Assembly: GCA_946405145.1 (NCBI GenBank) | Contig: CAMJGE010000001.1 | Span: 62,001-126,000 of the forward strand | Length of the DNA stretch: 64,000 nt | Direction: 5' to 3' | DNA from: an uncultured Prevotella sp. | GTDB taxonomy: Bacteria; Bacteroidota; Bacteroidia; Bacteroidales; Bacteroidaceae | Part shown: one piece after another, positions 9,355-17,603 of the stretch | Layout of the letters: the number at the start of each line of letters is the position of its first letter | Position numbering within the stretch: the first letter of the stretch is position 1 | Position numbers and translations under genes: made by a program | The notes under the pieces: generated by a model | The model's database searches: none | What the model saw: only the letters and a program-made list of their open reading frames with translations | Told to the model about the DNA's origin: nothing

Positions 9355-11699
9355 AAACAAGACTTACATCACTTCTTTTGGTACTGCTGGCGCTTACTGG
9401 TGCCAGAGCTCAAGATCTCTATAATCAGATTGATGCATCTGGCAACATCACGCAACGACGGGACAACCAGAATTTCAATAAGCACAATAACGACACAACT
9501 CGTAACAAGGAAGTTCCAAAGGGACTTTATACATGGACTGTCGACCGCAAGTTTGGTGACATGATTCCTGTTCAGCCTGACACTGTACATCACCTCTTTC
9601 AGAACACCACATTCAATACTGGTATGTATGGCGAATTCAACTCTACAGGTAGTAACTATACTTCACGTCTGAGCCGTATCTTCATCAATCGTGCAGAGAC
9701 AGACAATTTTATCTTCACACAGCCTTATAGCTACGTGGAGAAGCGACCAGAATTGTTCCATTTTATGAACACACTGTCGCCTTATACCAGTATTGCTTAC
9801 GACAACTGTGGTGACAAGACCAATGGTGAAGATCATATCAGCGCCAAATTTGGTGTGAATGCAGGCAAGCGTCTGAACGTTGGTTTCGACCTCGATTATG
9901 CCTATGCTCGCGGCTATTTCAGTAATCAGAGTAATTCTCATTTCAACGGTTCACTCTTCTCCTCTTATACAGGTGATCAATACAACATGCATTTCTTCTT
10001 CAACGCAGGTCACCATAAAATAACTGAGAATGGCGGTATCGGCGATGATAATCATATCACCCACCCGGAATCGTTTCAAGACAATCTGGCTGAAAACGAA
10101 ATTCCGACCATCCTTGAAAAGAACTGGAACCGAAATGATCATCAGAACATCTTTCTCACACACCGATATAACATTGGTTTCTATCGTAAGGTAAAGATGA
10201 CGGAGGCTGAGTTGAAGGCTCGTGCCTTTGCGGAAGCATCCAAGAAAGACAAAGAGCGAAGGGAAGCTGAAAAGAAGAAAGGCAACAAGGAGGAAGAGCA
10301 GTCATCAAGAAAGAAAGGTAGAGAGCAGAAACAGTTCACTGGTCGCCCTGAAGGTGCACGGATCATGGGTGCAGAGCCCAAACGTGACTCATTAATGACA
10401 GATTCTATCAGCAGACGCATTAAGATTGAAGACCAAGCCAAACTCGACAGTCTGAATCGTGCCCAAGCTATTCAAGACTCCATTGATGCTACGATGAAAC
10501 GTGAATACGTGCCTGTGACCAGCATTATCCACACCTTAGAATGGAACAACTATAACCACCGCTATCAGGCCTACAAAACACCAGACAATTATTATCTGAA
10601 CAGGTATTATCAGAAAGGACTTGAGTATGGCAATGACACCATCTACGATCAGGTGAAGCACATGCAGGTAAAGAACACTCTCGGACTCAGTCTGCTCGAA
10701 GGTTTCAATAAATATATGAAGGCAGGTCTGAAAGGCTTCATAACCTTTGATTACAACAATTACCAGATGCCTGATTCCACTGCTGAAGGTGTACTTTATA
10801 GTAATAAATGGACAGAGAGCAATGTGAGTTTCGGTGGTCAGATCAGTAAGACACAGGGCAAGACACTCCACTTCAACCTCCGTGCTGAGACATGGGTTGG
10901 AGGTGCTTTGGCTGGTCAGTTGAAGTTCGATTTCAATACTGATGTCAACTTCAAACTCTTTGGCGATACAGTTCAGTTGGCTGCTAATGCTTATTTCCAT
11001 CGCATCGAACCTGTATTCCTGCAGAGACATTATCACGCCATGCACATCTGGTGGGACGATGATGATAAATCAAAGGAGACACGTACTCACATCGAAGGAC
11101 GCTTCAGCTATAAGAAGACCAACACCATGTTGCGTATTGCCGTCGATGAGATACAGAACTACACCTACTACGGCATGAGTTATGACGCTACCACCGATAG
11201 CCGTACGAACATGACGGCTGGTGTCTATCAGGAGTCTGGCAACATCAATGTCTTCACTGCTCAACTGCATCAGAACTTCCGTGTTGGTATCCTGAATTGG
11301 GAGAATGTACTCACCTATCAGAATAGTAGTAACAAGGATGTACTACCATTACCTGCTCTTAACATTTTCACCAATCTCTATTTGAAGTTCCGTATAGCCA
11401 AGGTGTTGAATGTGGAATTAGGTGCCGACGCCATCTATTTCACTAAATACTACGCCCCCGACTACTGTCCGGCTATCAACCAGTTTGCAATTCAGCAGAA
11501 TGAGGCCAGTCGTATAGAATTGGGTGGCTATCCTTTCATCGATGTCTATGCAAACTTGAAGCTGAAGAAAGTGCGATTCTTTGTGATGATGAGTCATGTG
11601 AACAGCGGCTCAGGCAATCGCATGAGCTTCCTCGCCCCCCACTACCCCACCAATAGCAATGTGCTACACCTCGGTGTCTCGTGGCCTTTCTTCAACTAA
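9351..11699 (+). CDS. Putative outer-membrane porin
   Basis: The 782-aa protein has a cleavable signal peptide (ALTGARAQ-D) and many alternating amphipathic beta strands rich in aromatic residues up to a C-terminal Phe-Phe-Asn, as expected for an outer-membrane barrel. It resembles the large 'putative porin' family of Bacteroidetes. An unusual feature is a charged, helical insertion at about residues 277-390 (Lys/Glu/Arg-rich, for example KKDKERREAEKKKGNKEEE), too hydrophilic to be part of the barrel. It is the last gene of the coupled DUF4468-small protein-porin operon and converges on menA. Substrate is unknown. Confidence 0.8.
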   Translation: MKTRLTSLLLVLLALTGARAQDLYNQIDASGNITQRRDNQNFNKHNNDTTRNKEVPKGLYTWTVDRKFGDMIPVQPDTVHHLFQNTTFNTGMYGEFNSTGSNYTSRLSRIFINRAETDNFIFTQPYSYVEKRPELFHFMNTLSPYTSIAYDNCGDKTNGEDHISAKFGVNAGKRLNVGFDLDYAYARGYFSNQSNSHFNGSLFSSYTGDQYNMHFFFNAGHHKITENGGIGDDNHITHPESFQDNLAENEIPTILEKNWNRNDHQNIFLTHRYNIGFYRKVKMTEAELKARAFAEASKKDKERREAEKKKGNKEEEQSSRKKGREQKQFTGRPEGARIMGAEPKRDSLMTDSISRRIKIEDQAKLDSLNRAQAIQDSIDATMKREYVPVTSIIHTLEWNNYNHRYQAYKTPDNYYLNRYYQKGLEYGNDTIYDQVKHMQVKNTLGLSLLEGFNKYMKAGLKGFITFDYNNYQMPDSTAEGVLYSNKWTESNVSFGGQISKTQGKTLHFNLRAETWVGGALAGQLKFDFNTDVNFKLFGDTVQLAANAYFHRIEPVFLQRHYHAMHIWWDDDDKSKETRTHIEGRFSYKKTNTMLRIAVDEIQNYTYYGMSYDATTDSRTNMTAGVYQESGNINVFTAQLHQNFRVGILNWENVLTYQNSSNKDVLPLPALNIFTNLYLKFRIAKVLNVELGADAIYFTKYYAPDYCPAINQFAIQQNEASRIELGGYPFIDVYANLKLKKVRFFVMMSHVNSGSGNRMSFLAPHYPTNSNVLHLGVSWPFFN

Positions 11700-11703
11700 G
11701 CGA

Positions 11704-12618
11704 CTATAGCAGAAGTAAACCCAGACTCACACAGAGTCCGTAGATAAAGATATTACGCGCTGTTTCTCCCAAGCAGAGATTCAGCGCTTTTCCTTGATAG
11801 ATATGCTTCATCTTCAGATAGGTGAAGATATGCAGAACCAGGTAGATGATGGGTAAGAGAGTGGCCAATGGATGTCCGTGCTGCCAGAAGGAAATACCAA
11901 GAATGACAGCACCGATACCGACTCCCAAATAGAGCTGCAAGCCCGCTTCAGCACCTAATTTTACTATAATAGTGTTCTTACCAGCCAAACGGTCATTGTC
12001 TCTATCGCGGAAATTATTCACTATCAACAGAGCGTCAATGACTAACCCACAAGCTATTGAAGCCAGGAATACTTGCCAGTTGACCGTGTGCAGCTGCACA
12101 TAATACGTACAGCTCACAGGGATAAGTCCGAAAAACACCAACACCAACAGGTCACCCATACCCTGATATGAGAAAAAGGTCGTATAAAGGAAAGCGAACA
12201 CCACACAGATGATACCTACACCAATCATCTCAAGACCACCATAATAGGCCAACGGGAGTCCGACAACACAGGCTATGCAAGTAGTCAGGGCGATAGCACG
12301 TTTCATGGCATCCAGCTTCACCCACCCCTGAGCACAAGCCCTACGGGGCCCAAGACGCGTTTCTGCATCGTCAGTACCATTTACAAAATCAAAGAAATCA
12401 TTGATGAAGTTCGCGTCAATCTGCATGGTAAATGCAAAGAGCAAACAGAGGAGTGCTGCTTTCCAGTTGAAATCGGCATTGAAATAAGAGTCTGCATCAC
12501 AATAGGCTAATGCCACCCCTATCATAACAGGCACTGCAGCTCCAGAGAGTGTCTTCGGACGGGCTGCCAGCAACCAGGCTTTTAATGAATTCGTCTTGAT
12601 ATTCGTCTCTTCCATCAC
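11704..12618 (-). CDS. menA: 1,4-dihydroxy-2-naphthoate polyprenyltransferase
   Basis: MenA attaches the polyprenyl chain to 1,4-dihydroxy-2-naphthoate in menaquinone synthesis at the inner membrane. The 304-aa UbiA-superfamily protein has about nine hydrophobic helices and both Asp-rich prenyl-diphosphate/Mg motifs: NDFFDFVNGTD near residues 73-83 and NNFRDRDND in the second half. Two consecutive Met codons start the frame and either could be used. The remaining men genes are not in the window. It converges on the porin and is divergent from the HD gene. Confidence 0.93.
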   Translation of the reverse strand: MMEETNIKTNSLKAWLLAARPKTLSGAAVPVMIGVALAYCDADSYFNADFNWKAALLCLLFAFTMQIDANFINDFFDFVNGTDDAETRLGPRRACAQGWVKLDAMKRAIALTTCIACVVGLPLAYYGGLEMIGVGIICVVFAFLYTTFFSYQGMGDLLVLVFFGLIPVSCTYYVQLHTVNWQVFLASIACGLVIDALLIVNNFRDRDNDRLAGKNTIIVKLGAEAGLQLYLGVGIGAVILGISFWQHGHPLATLLPIIYLVLHIFTYLKMKHIYQGKALNLCLGETARNIFIYGLCVSLGLLLL

Positions 12619-12636
12619 TATTTTCTCCTATTTTTC

Positions 12637-12667
12637 TTGCAAAAGTAAATAGAATTTCGTAATTTTG
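12637..12667 (+). promoter_or_regulatory. Promoter of the HD hydrolase gene
   Basis: TTG at 12637-12639 is followed after 20 bp by TAATTTTG at 12660-12667, a good match to the Bacteroidetes promoter. The ATG at 12689 lies 21 bases downstream of the box. Confidence 0.65.
12640..12647 (-). promoter_or_regulatory. -7 promoter box of menA
   Basis: On the minus strand this reads TACTTTTG (TAnnTTTG). It is interleaved with the -33 region of the divergent HD gene, so the two promoters probably compete. Confidence 0.6.
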
Positions 12668-12688
12668 CAAAAATTTGTGCAACTTTTT

Positions 12689-13333
12689 ATGATTAGCAAC
12701 ACCCCCAGTCTGGATTTAGTAGAGTTCATCGAGACTCAGATCTTACCTCGCTATGCAGCATTTGACCGTGCCCACAACATGGAACATGTAACTCGTGTCA
12801 TCCGCAGTTCCCTTGAACTTTCTCGTCTCACAGGAGCCGATATCAATATGGTCTATACCATCGCGGCCTATCACGATCTGGGTATGAGTGGCCATCGCGC
12901 TGACCATCATATCCGAGGAGGTAAAATCCTGATGGCCGATGCCAGACTTAAGAAATGGTTCTCACCAGAACAGATGAAGATTATGAAAGAAGCCGTAGAG
13001 GATCATCGTGCATCAGCCAGTCATGCTCCACGCAGCATCTATGGCAAGATTGTAGCAGAGGCTGATCGTGACCTAGACTGCGAAACTGTATTGCGCCGCA
13101 CGATACAGTTCGGTCTCAGCAACTACCCGCAGTATGACAAGGAAGGGCACTGGAAGCGTTTCCAGGAACATATGCACAGCAAATATTCCAAAGACGGCTA
13201 CATACGACTGTGGATTCCCAACTCACCTAACGGCACTAAACTGACAGAGCTAAGAACCATCATTGAGGCTCCAGCCAAACTGCATGAAGCCTTCAACCGC
13301 CTTTATGATGAAGAGATAGCTGCTACTACGTGA
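12689..13333 (+). CDS. HD-domain metal-dependent hydrolase
   Basis: The 214-aa product (start MISNTPSLDLVEF) is an HD-superfamily phosphohydrolase. The metal-binding residues are visible as NMEHV near residue 30, YHDLG (the HD pair) near residue 60, and EAVEDHRAS and AEADRDLD further on. The substrate cannot be inferred; relatives act on nucleotides or signalling nucleotides. The start follows the promoter box; an upstream TTG inside that box is rejected. The 3' end overlaps the convergent 50-aa membrane protein gene by eight bases. Confidence 0.85.
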   Translation: MISNTPSLDLVEFIETQILPRYAAFDRAHNMEHVTRVIRSSLELSRLTGADINMVYTIAAYHDLGMSGHRADHHIRGGKILMADARLKKWFSPEQMKIMKEAVEDHRASASHAPRSIYGKIVAEADRDLDCETVLRRTIQFGLSNYPQYDKEGHWKRFQEHMHSKYSKDGYIRLWIPNSPNGTKLTELRTIIEAPAKLHEAFNRLYDEEIAATT

Positions 13334-13478
13334 AATACAAAAAGTAGATAGCAGCCAGCGCTACCACCATAGCCAACAGCACCACTGTTTTGATCATGCA
13401 CGATGCCACCTTCTTCACTACGAGGAAGGCCACAATCAGTGCTACCAGCACAAATATGTAATAACCAATGTTTCCCAT
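13326..13478 (-). CDS. Small membrane protein (50 aa)
   Basis: A 50-codon frame runs from ATG at 13478 to TAG at 13326. The product, MGNIGYYIFVLVALIVAFLV then a short KKVASC loop and a second hydrophobic stretch, is predicted to span the membrane twice. It starts five bases after the stop of the pseudouridine synthase gene on the same strand, so it probably belongs to that transcription unit. Its 3' end overlaps the end of the convergent HD gene. I do not recognise the family. Confidence 0.65.
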   Translation of the reverse strand: MGNIGYYIFVLVALIVAFLVVKKVASCMIKTVVLLAMVVALAAIYFLYFT

Positions 13479-13483
13479 AAACC

Positions 13484-14380
13484 TTATTTGAACATTTTTC
13501 TAAATTCTGTGGGTACAGGTGTCTCAAACTCCATGGGCTCGCCCGTTACTGGATGATGGAAGCACAACAGCCACGCATGCAGACAGAGACGATGCAGCGG
13601 ATCGTCGCCATTGCCGTATTTGGGATCACCACAAACAGGATGCCCCATATCAGCGGAGTGCACACGAATCTGATTCTTGCGCCCCGTCTCCAACTTAAAC
13701 TCTACCAGCGAGTGCTCCGTAGTACGCGCCATCACATGATAATGGGTTACGGCATACTTACCGCCATTATCTACAGGCGAAGAGTAAGTAACGTAGGCTT
13801 TATTATCCTTCAGCCAGTTGGCGACAGTACCTTCATCATTCTCCATCTCACCAGAACAGACTGCCACATAGCGACGATCATATACGATGTCGTGCCAATT
13901 GTGCTCCAGTATCTGTTCAGTCTCCATATCCTTGGCATAGACCATCAAACCACTGGTATCACGATCCAGACGATGCACCACATGGGCAGTACATTTCTGG
14001 CGCGACTTCTTGAAGTAGTCATCGAGTACCGATTTGACATTCAGACTGGAGTGACCTGCTGCCATCGAGAGGATGCCAACAGCTTTCTCAACCACGATGA
14101 GCCACTTGTCTTCATACACAATCTTCACGTAACGGCTCTTAAAGCCCTGCTGATTACGCTTGGTCTTCGATACCGCCACCTTCATGCCACGCTCCAGAGG
14201 GAAGTCAAACTGCGAGACTGTCTTGCCGTTTACCTTGATTCCCCTTCCTTGTAGTGTCGCCTTAATCTTTGTACGACTCTGCTGAACGTTTGCTAACAAC
14301 CATTCCAGCAGTGGCATAGACTCCTCTACGGTGTAGTGCTCGTAGTCGCCTTCGCGGTTAAATCCTGCATTATATCTCAT
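13484..14380 (-). CDS. RluA-family 23S/tRNA pseudouridine synthase
   Basis: Enzymes of this family convert specific uridines in rRNA or tRNA to pseudouridine. The 298-aa product has an N-terminal S4-like RNA-binding region (residues ~20-75, ending in GRGIKVNGKTV) and the catalytic motif HRLDRDTSGLMVYAK, in which the first Asp of LDRDT is the nucleophile. The later GRKNQIRVH and HPVCGDPKYG motifs are also typical. Which RluC/RluD-like position it modifies is unclear. It lies 25 bp downstream of uxaC and is followed immediately by a 50-aa membrane protein gene. Confidence 0.9.
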   Translation of the reverse strand: MRYNAGFNREGDYEHYTVEESMPLLEWLLANVQQSRTKIKATLQGRGIKVNGKTVSQFDFPLERGMKVAVSKTKRNQQGFKSRYVKIVYEDKWLIVVEKAVGILSMAAGHSSLNVKSVLDDYFKKSRQKCTAHVVHRLDRDTSGLMVYAKDMETEQILEHNWHDIVYDRRYVAVCSGEMENDEGTVANWLKDNKAYVTYSSPVDNGGKYAVTHYHVMARTTEHSLVEFKLETGRKNQIRVHSADMGHPVCGDPKYGNGDDPLHRLCLHAWLLCFHHPVTGEPMEFETPVPTEFRKMFK

Positions 14381-14405
14381 ATCGAGTGCTCAGATAGTGC
14401 ATTTT

Positions 14406-15812
14406 TTAATAGAACTTAAAGTAGCGGCGCGCATTGTTGTAGCTGATATCCTCCACCATGCGTCCCAGGATCTCCATATCGCATGGCAGCAGTCCCTTCT
14501 CTACATCATTGCCGAGAAGGTTGCAGAGGATGCGGCGGAAGTACTCATGACGCGGATAAGAGAGGAACGAACGGCTATCAGTAAGCATACCCACAAAGCG
14601 GCTCAGAAGACCCAATACAGAAAGGGCGTTCATCTGACGCGTCATACCATCCATCTGATCATTGAACCACCAACCGGAACCAAACTGGATCTTTCCGGGC
14701 TCTCCCCCCTGGAAGTTACCCAGCATTGTGGCAATCATCTCGTTGGCACAGGGGTTCAATGTATATAATATGGTACGTGTAAGCTTACCTTTCGAATTCA
14801 ACTTGTCGAGGAAATGCGACAAGGCCTTAGCAGTGTTAAACTCACCGATAGAGTCGAAGCCTGTATCTGCACCCACACGGTTATACATAGCCGTATTGTT
14901 GTCGCGGATAGTACCATAGTGGTACTGCTGTGTCCAGCCGGCATCGGCATCCATCTCTCCCATGACAGTCAGGAAACAGTTCTTAAACTGACGAATCTCC
15001 AGATTTGACAACTGCTGACCTCTCATGGCCTTCTCAAAGATAGTCTCAATCTGAGAATCGGTATATTCCTCATCATAGAACTCCTCAAGACCATGATCTG
15101 AGAGCTTAGAGCCCTGAGCCTCGAAGAACTCATGACGCTTCTGGAGGGCGTCGACCATATCAGCAAACTTCGTAATAGTCACGCCGCTCACCTCACTAAG
15201 TTGCTCCACATACTTAGAGAAACCTGGTTTCTCAATGTTCATAGCTTTGTCAGGGCGCCATGCAGGAAGCATGATGGGATCGTCGGCAGCCTTGTGCTTG
15301 GCATATTCAATATGGTTGTGCAGATCATCCACGGGATCGTCTGTCGTACAGACACACTCCACATTGTAATGCTTCATCAGACCACGGGCTGAGAACTCGG
15401 GCTGCTTCAGCTTCTCGTTACACTCGTCAAAGATCTCACGAGCCGTCTTGGGACTCAGCTGTTTTGTAATGCCGAAAGCAGTCTTCAATTCCAAGTGTGT
15501 CCAGTGATACAGAGGGTTACGGAAGGTGTAAGGCACAGTCTCCGCCCACTTCTCAAACTTCTCCCAGTCGCTGGTTTCCTTGCCTGTGATGTACTTCTCT
15601 TCCACACCATTCGTACGCATGGCACGCCATTTATAGTGATCACCACCGAGCCACAGCTCAGTGATGCTCTTAAAACGATGGTCGTTAGCCACCATCTCAG
15701 GAATCAGATGACAGTGATAATCGATGATAGGCATCTTAGCCGCATAGTTGTGATACAAGTCCTGAGCTATCTGGGTCTCCAGAACGAAGTTATCGTCATT
15801 GAACTGCTTCAT
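14406..15812 (-). CDS. uxaC: Glucuronate isomerase
   Basis: UxaC isomerises D-glucuronate to D-fructuronate (and galacturonate to tagaturonate), the first cytoplasmic step of uronate use. The 468-aa length matches the family. Recognisable segments are the metal-binding IIDYHCHL near the N-terminus, TTDDPVDDLHNH in the middle, and SGWWFNDQMDGMTRQM plus DSRSFLSYPRHEYFRRILC near the C-terminus. No other uronate genes adjoin it, so the rest of the pathway must be elsewhere. It is divergent from ansA. Confidence 0.96.
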   Translation of the reverse strand: MKQFNDDNFVLETQIAQDLYHNYAAKMPIIDYHCHLIPEMVANDHRFKSITELWLGGDHYKWRAMRTNGVEEKYITGKETSDWEKFEKWAETVPYTFRNPLYHWTHLELKTAFGITKQLSPKTAREIFDECNEKLKQPEFSARGLMKHYNVECVCTTDDPVDDLHNHIEYAKHKAADDPIMLPAWRPDKAMNIEKPGFSKYVEQLSEVSGVTITKFADMVDALQKRHEFFEAQGSKLSDHGLEEFYDEEYTDSQIETIFEKAMRGQQLSNLEIRQFKNCFLTVMGEMDADAGWTQQYHYGTIRDNNTAMYNRVGADTGFDSIGEFNTAKALSHFLDKLNSKGKLTRTILYTLNPCANEMIATMLGNFQGGEPGKIQFGSGWWFNDQMDGMTRQMNALSVLGLLSRFVGMLTDSRSFLSYPRHEYFRRILCNLLGNDVEKGLLPCDMEILGRMVEDISYNNARRYFKFY

Positions 15813-15836
15813 AATTATTTTGTTTTAATTTTTGCG

Positions 15837-15844
15837 CAAAGTTA
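15837..15844 (-). promoter_or_regulatory. -7 promoter box of uxaC
   Basis: TAACTTTG on the minus strand, 24 bp upstream of the uxaC start, matches TAnnTTTG. Confidence 0.6.
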
Positions 15845-15867
15845 ACGTTTTTTTCCGAGAAAAGCAC

Positions 15868-15875
15868 TATCTTTG
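15868..15875 (+). promoter_or_regulatory. -7 promoter box of ansA
   Basis: TATCTTTG, 32 bp before the ATG at 15908, is an exact TAnnTTTG match; no clear -33 element is seen. Confidence 0.6.
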
Positions 15876-15907
15876 CAGAAAATATTCACGTAAACGTTTT
15901 ATTTCCC

Positions 15908-16939
15908 ATGTCAAGCAAAGTTCTACTCATCTATACAGGCGGTACCATCGGTATGAACCGCAATCCTCAGACAGGTGCCCTCGAGCCTTTCGATTTCGAG
16001 CATCTGCTCCTGCATGTGCCAGAACTCGAACAGTTCGATACAGAAATCTTTACTTATCAGTTCACACCCGCTATCGATTCCAGCGACATGACACCTGCAC
16101 GATGGACAGACATCAGTCATTGCATCGCTGATCACTATGACGACTATGACGGTTTTGTGGTGCTTCATGGCACCGATACGATGGCCTATACCGCCTCTGC
16201 CCTCTCCTATATGCTCGAAAACCTCACCAAACCTGTTATCTTCACAGGTTCCCAACTCCCTATCGGGCAGTTGCGCACTGACGGAAAGGAGAACCTCATC
16301 ACTGCCGTTGAGATTGCTGCTGCTAAAGATGCAGAAGGGCGAGCCTTGGTGCCAGAGGTGGGCATCTATTTTGGTGGCCATCTGCTGCGTGGTAATCGTA
16401 CTACCAAACAGAGTGCCGAGGAGTTCAATGCCTTCGAGTCGTTCAACTACCCGCATCTCGTTGAGGCTGGTGTGAATATCACCTATCATCGTGAGCGCAT
16501 CTTGAAACCCGAATTCTCGAAACCGATGACACCCCATTTTCGTCTCGACAACAATGTGATTATCTTCTCCCTCTTCCCAGGTATCCGCGAGGATCTGATC
16601 CGTCATATCATCCACACGCCCAACCTCAAAGCTATTGTGATGCGCACATTCGGTTCTGGCAACGCCCCACAGAGTCCCTGGCTGCTCAAAGCCTTGAAAG
16701 AAGGTACGCGCAACGGCAAGGTCATCGTCAATATCAGTCAGTGCATGCAGGGAGCTGTAGAGATGAGCCGCTACGACTGTGGCTATCATCTTCAGGAAGC
16801 AGGCGTCATCAGCGGCTACGACCAGACCGTAGAGAGTGCCGTTACCAAACTGATGTTCCTTCAGAGCCATTACCCCAACGATCCCGAAAACGTTCGTCGC
16901 CTGATGAGCCAGAGCCTCCGAGGGGAGATTACTTTATAA
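15908..16939 (+). CDS. ansA: Type I L-asparaginase
   Basis: Asparaginase hydrolyses L-asparagine to aspartate and ammonia. The 343-aa product has no signal peptide, consistent with the cytoplasmic type I enzyme. The first catalytic motif is IYTGGTIGM (nucleophilic Thr) near residue 10, and the second is HGTDTMAYTASALSYML near residue 90, followed by KPVIFTGSQLP. A short AT-rich inverted repeat spans the stop codon (16931-16946) but is not convincing as a terminator. It is monocistronic with its own promoter. Confidence 0.95.
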   Translation: MSSKVLLIYTGGTIGMNRNPQTGALEPFDFEHLLLHVPELEQFDTEIFTYQFTPAIDSSDMTPARWTDISHCIADHYDDYDGFVVLHGTDTMAYTASALSYMLENLTKPVIFTGSQLPIGQLRTDGKENLITAVEIAAAKDAEGRALVPEVGIYFGGHLLRGNRTTKQSAEEFNAFESFNYPHLVEAGVNITYHRERILKPEFSKPMTPHFRLDNNVIIFSLFPGIREDLIRHIIHTPNLKAIVMRTFGSGNAPQSPWLLKALKEGTRNGKVIVNISQCMQGAVEMSRYDCGYHLQEAGVISGYDQTVESAVTKLMFLQSHYPNDPENVRRLMSQSLRGEITL

Positions 16940-16996
16940 ATAAAGTGGCAAAAACTGAAAAAACCATAAAAAACTGTGGATTAAAAAAATAAATTG

Positions 16997-17004
16997 TATC
17001 TTTG
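16997..17004 (+). promoter_or_regulatory. -7 promoter box of rubrerythrin
   Basis: TATCTTTG lies 38 bp before the start codon in an A-rich stretch, an exact match to TAnnTTTG. Confidence 0.65.
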
Positions 17005-17042
17005 CAGCATCATCAATTTTCAAACTAAGAAAAAATACAATT

Positions 17043-17585
17043 ATGAAAGAACTGAAAGGAACAAAGACAGAGAAGAATCTGCAAGAGGCTTTTGCAGGTG
17101 AGAGTCAGGCACGTAACAAGTATAGCTACTGGGCTTCAAAGGCCAAGAAAGACGGTTATGTACAGATCGCAGCTATCTTTGAGGAGACGGCCAACAACGA
17201 GAAGGAGCACGCCAAGATGTGGTTCAAGCTCCTGGAGGGTGGTGCCATCAAGAGTACTCCAGAGAACCTGGAGGCTGCCGCTAACGGTGAGAACTTCGAG
17301 TGGACAGACATGTATGCCCGTATGGCTCAAGAGGCTCGCGAAGAGGGTTTCGACGAGATTGCAGAGAAGTTCGAGGGTGTGGCAAAGATTGAGAAGGAGC
17401 ACGAGGCACGTTATCGTAAGTTGCTCGACAACATCAAGAAGGAGCGTGTCTTCTCGAAGGATGGTGACGTGATCTGGCAGTGCGCCAACTGCGGTCATAT
17501 TGTAATTGGCAAGAAGGCCCCAGAGGAGTGCCCCGTTTGCAACCACCCACAGGCTTACTTCCAGGTAAAAGCCGAGAACTATTAA
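17043..17585 (+). CDS. rbr: Rubrerythrin
   Basis: Rubrerythrin is a cytoplasmic non-heme iron peroxidase protecting anaerobes from hydrogen peroxide. The 180-aa product has the diiron four-helix bundle, with iron ligands in [19 protein letters not shown] and [12 protein letters not shown], followed by a C-terminal rubredoxin domain with two Cys pairs (CANCG and CPVCNHP) that binds the [Fe(SCys)4] centre. The order diiron domain then rubredoxin is the classical one. Its presence fits an anaerobic lifestyle. It converges on the wecB-like gene. Confidence 0.96.
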   Translation: MKELKGTKTEKNLQEAFAGESQARNKYSYWASKAKKDGYVQIAAIFEETANNEKEHAKMWFKLLEGGAIKSTPENLEAAANGENFEWTDMYARMAQEAREEGFDEIAEKFEGVAKIEKEHEARYRKLLDNIKKERVFSKDGDVIWQCANCGHIVIGKKAPEECPVCNHPQAYFQVKAENY

Positions 17586-17603
17586 GCCTGACAGGTAAAA
17601 ACA

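Noticed and set aside
10536..11045. 169-aa reading frame opposite the porin gene
   Set aside because: It lies wholly antisense to a well-supported coding region, has no recognisable domain and is explained by codon bias of the other strand.
15923..16870. 315-aa reading frame opposite ansA
   Set aside because: It is a shadow of the asparaginase gene; the composition (His, Glu, Val-rich without domain pattern) is typical of antisense frames.
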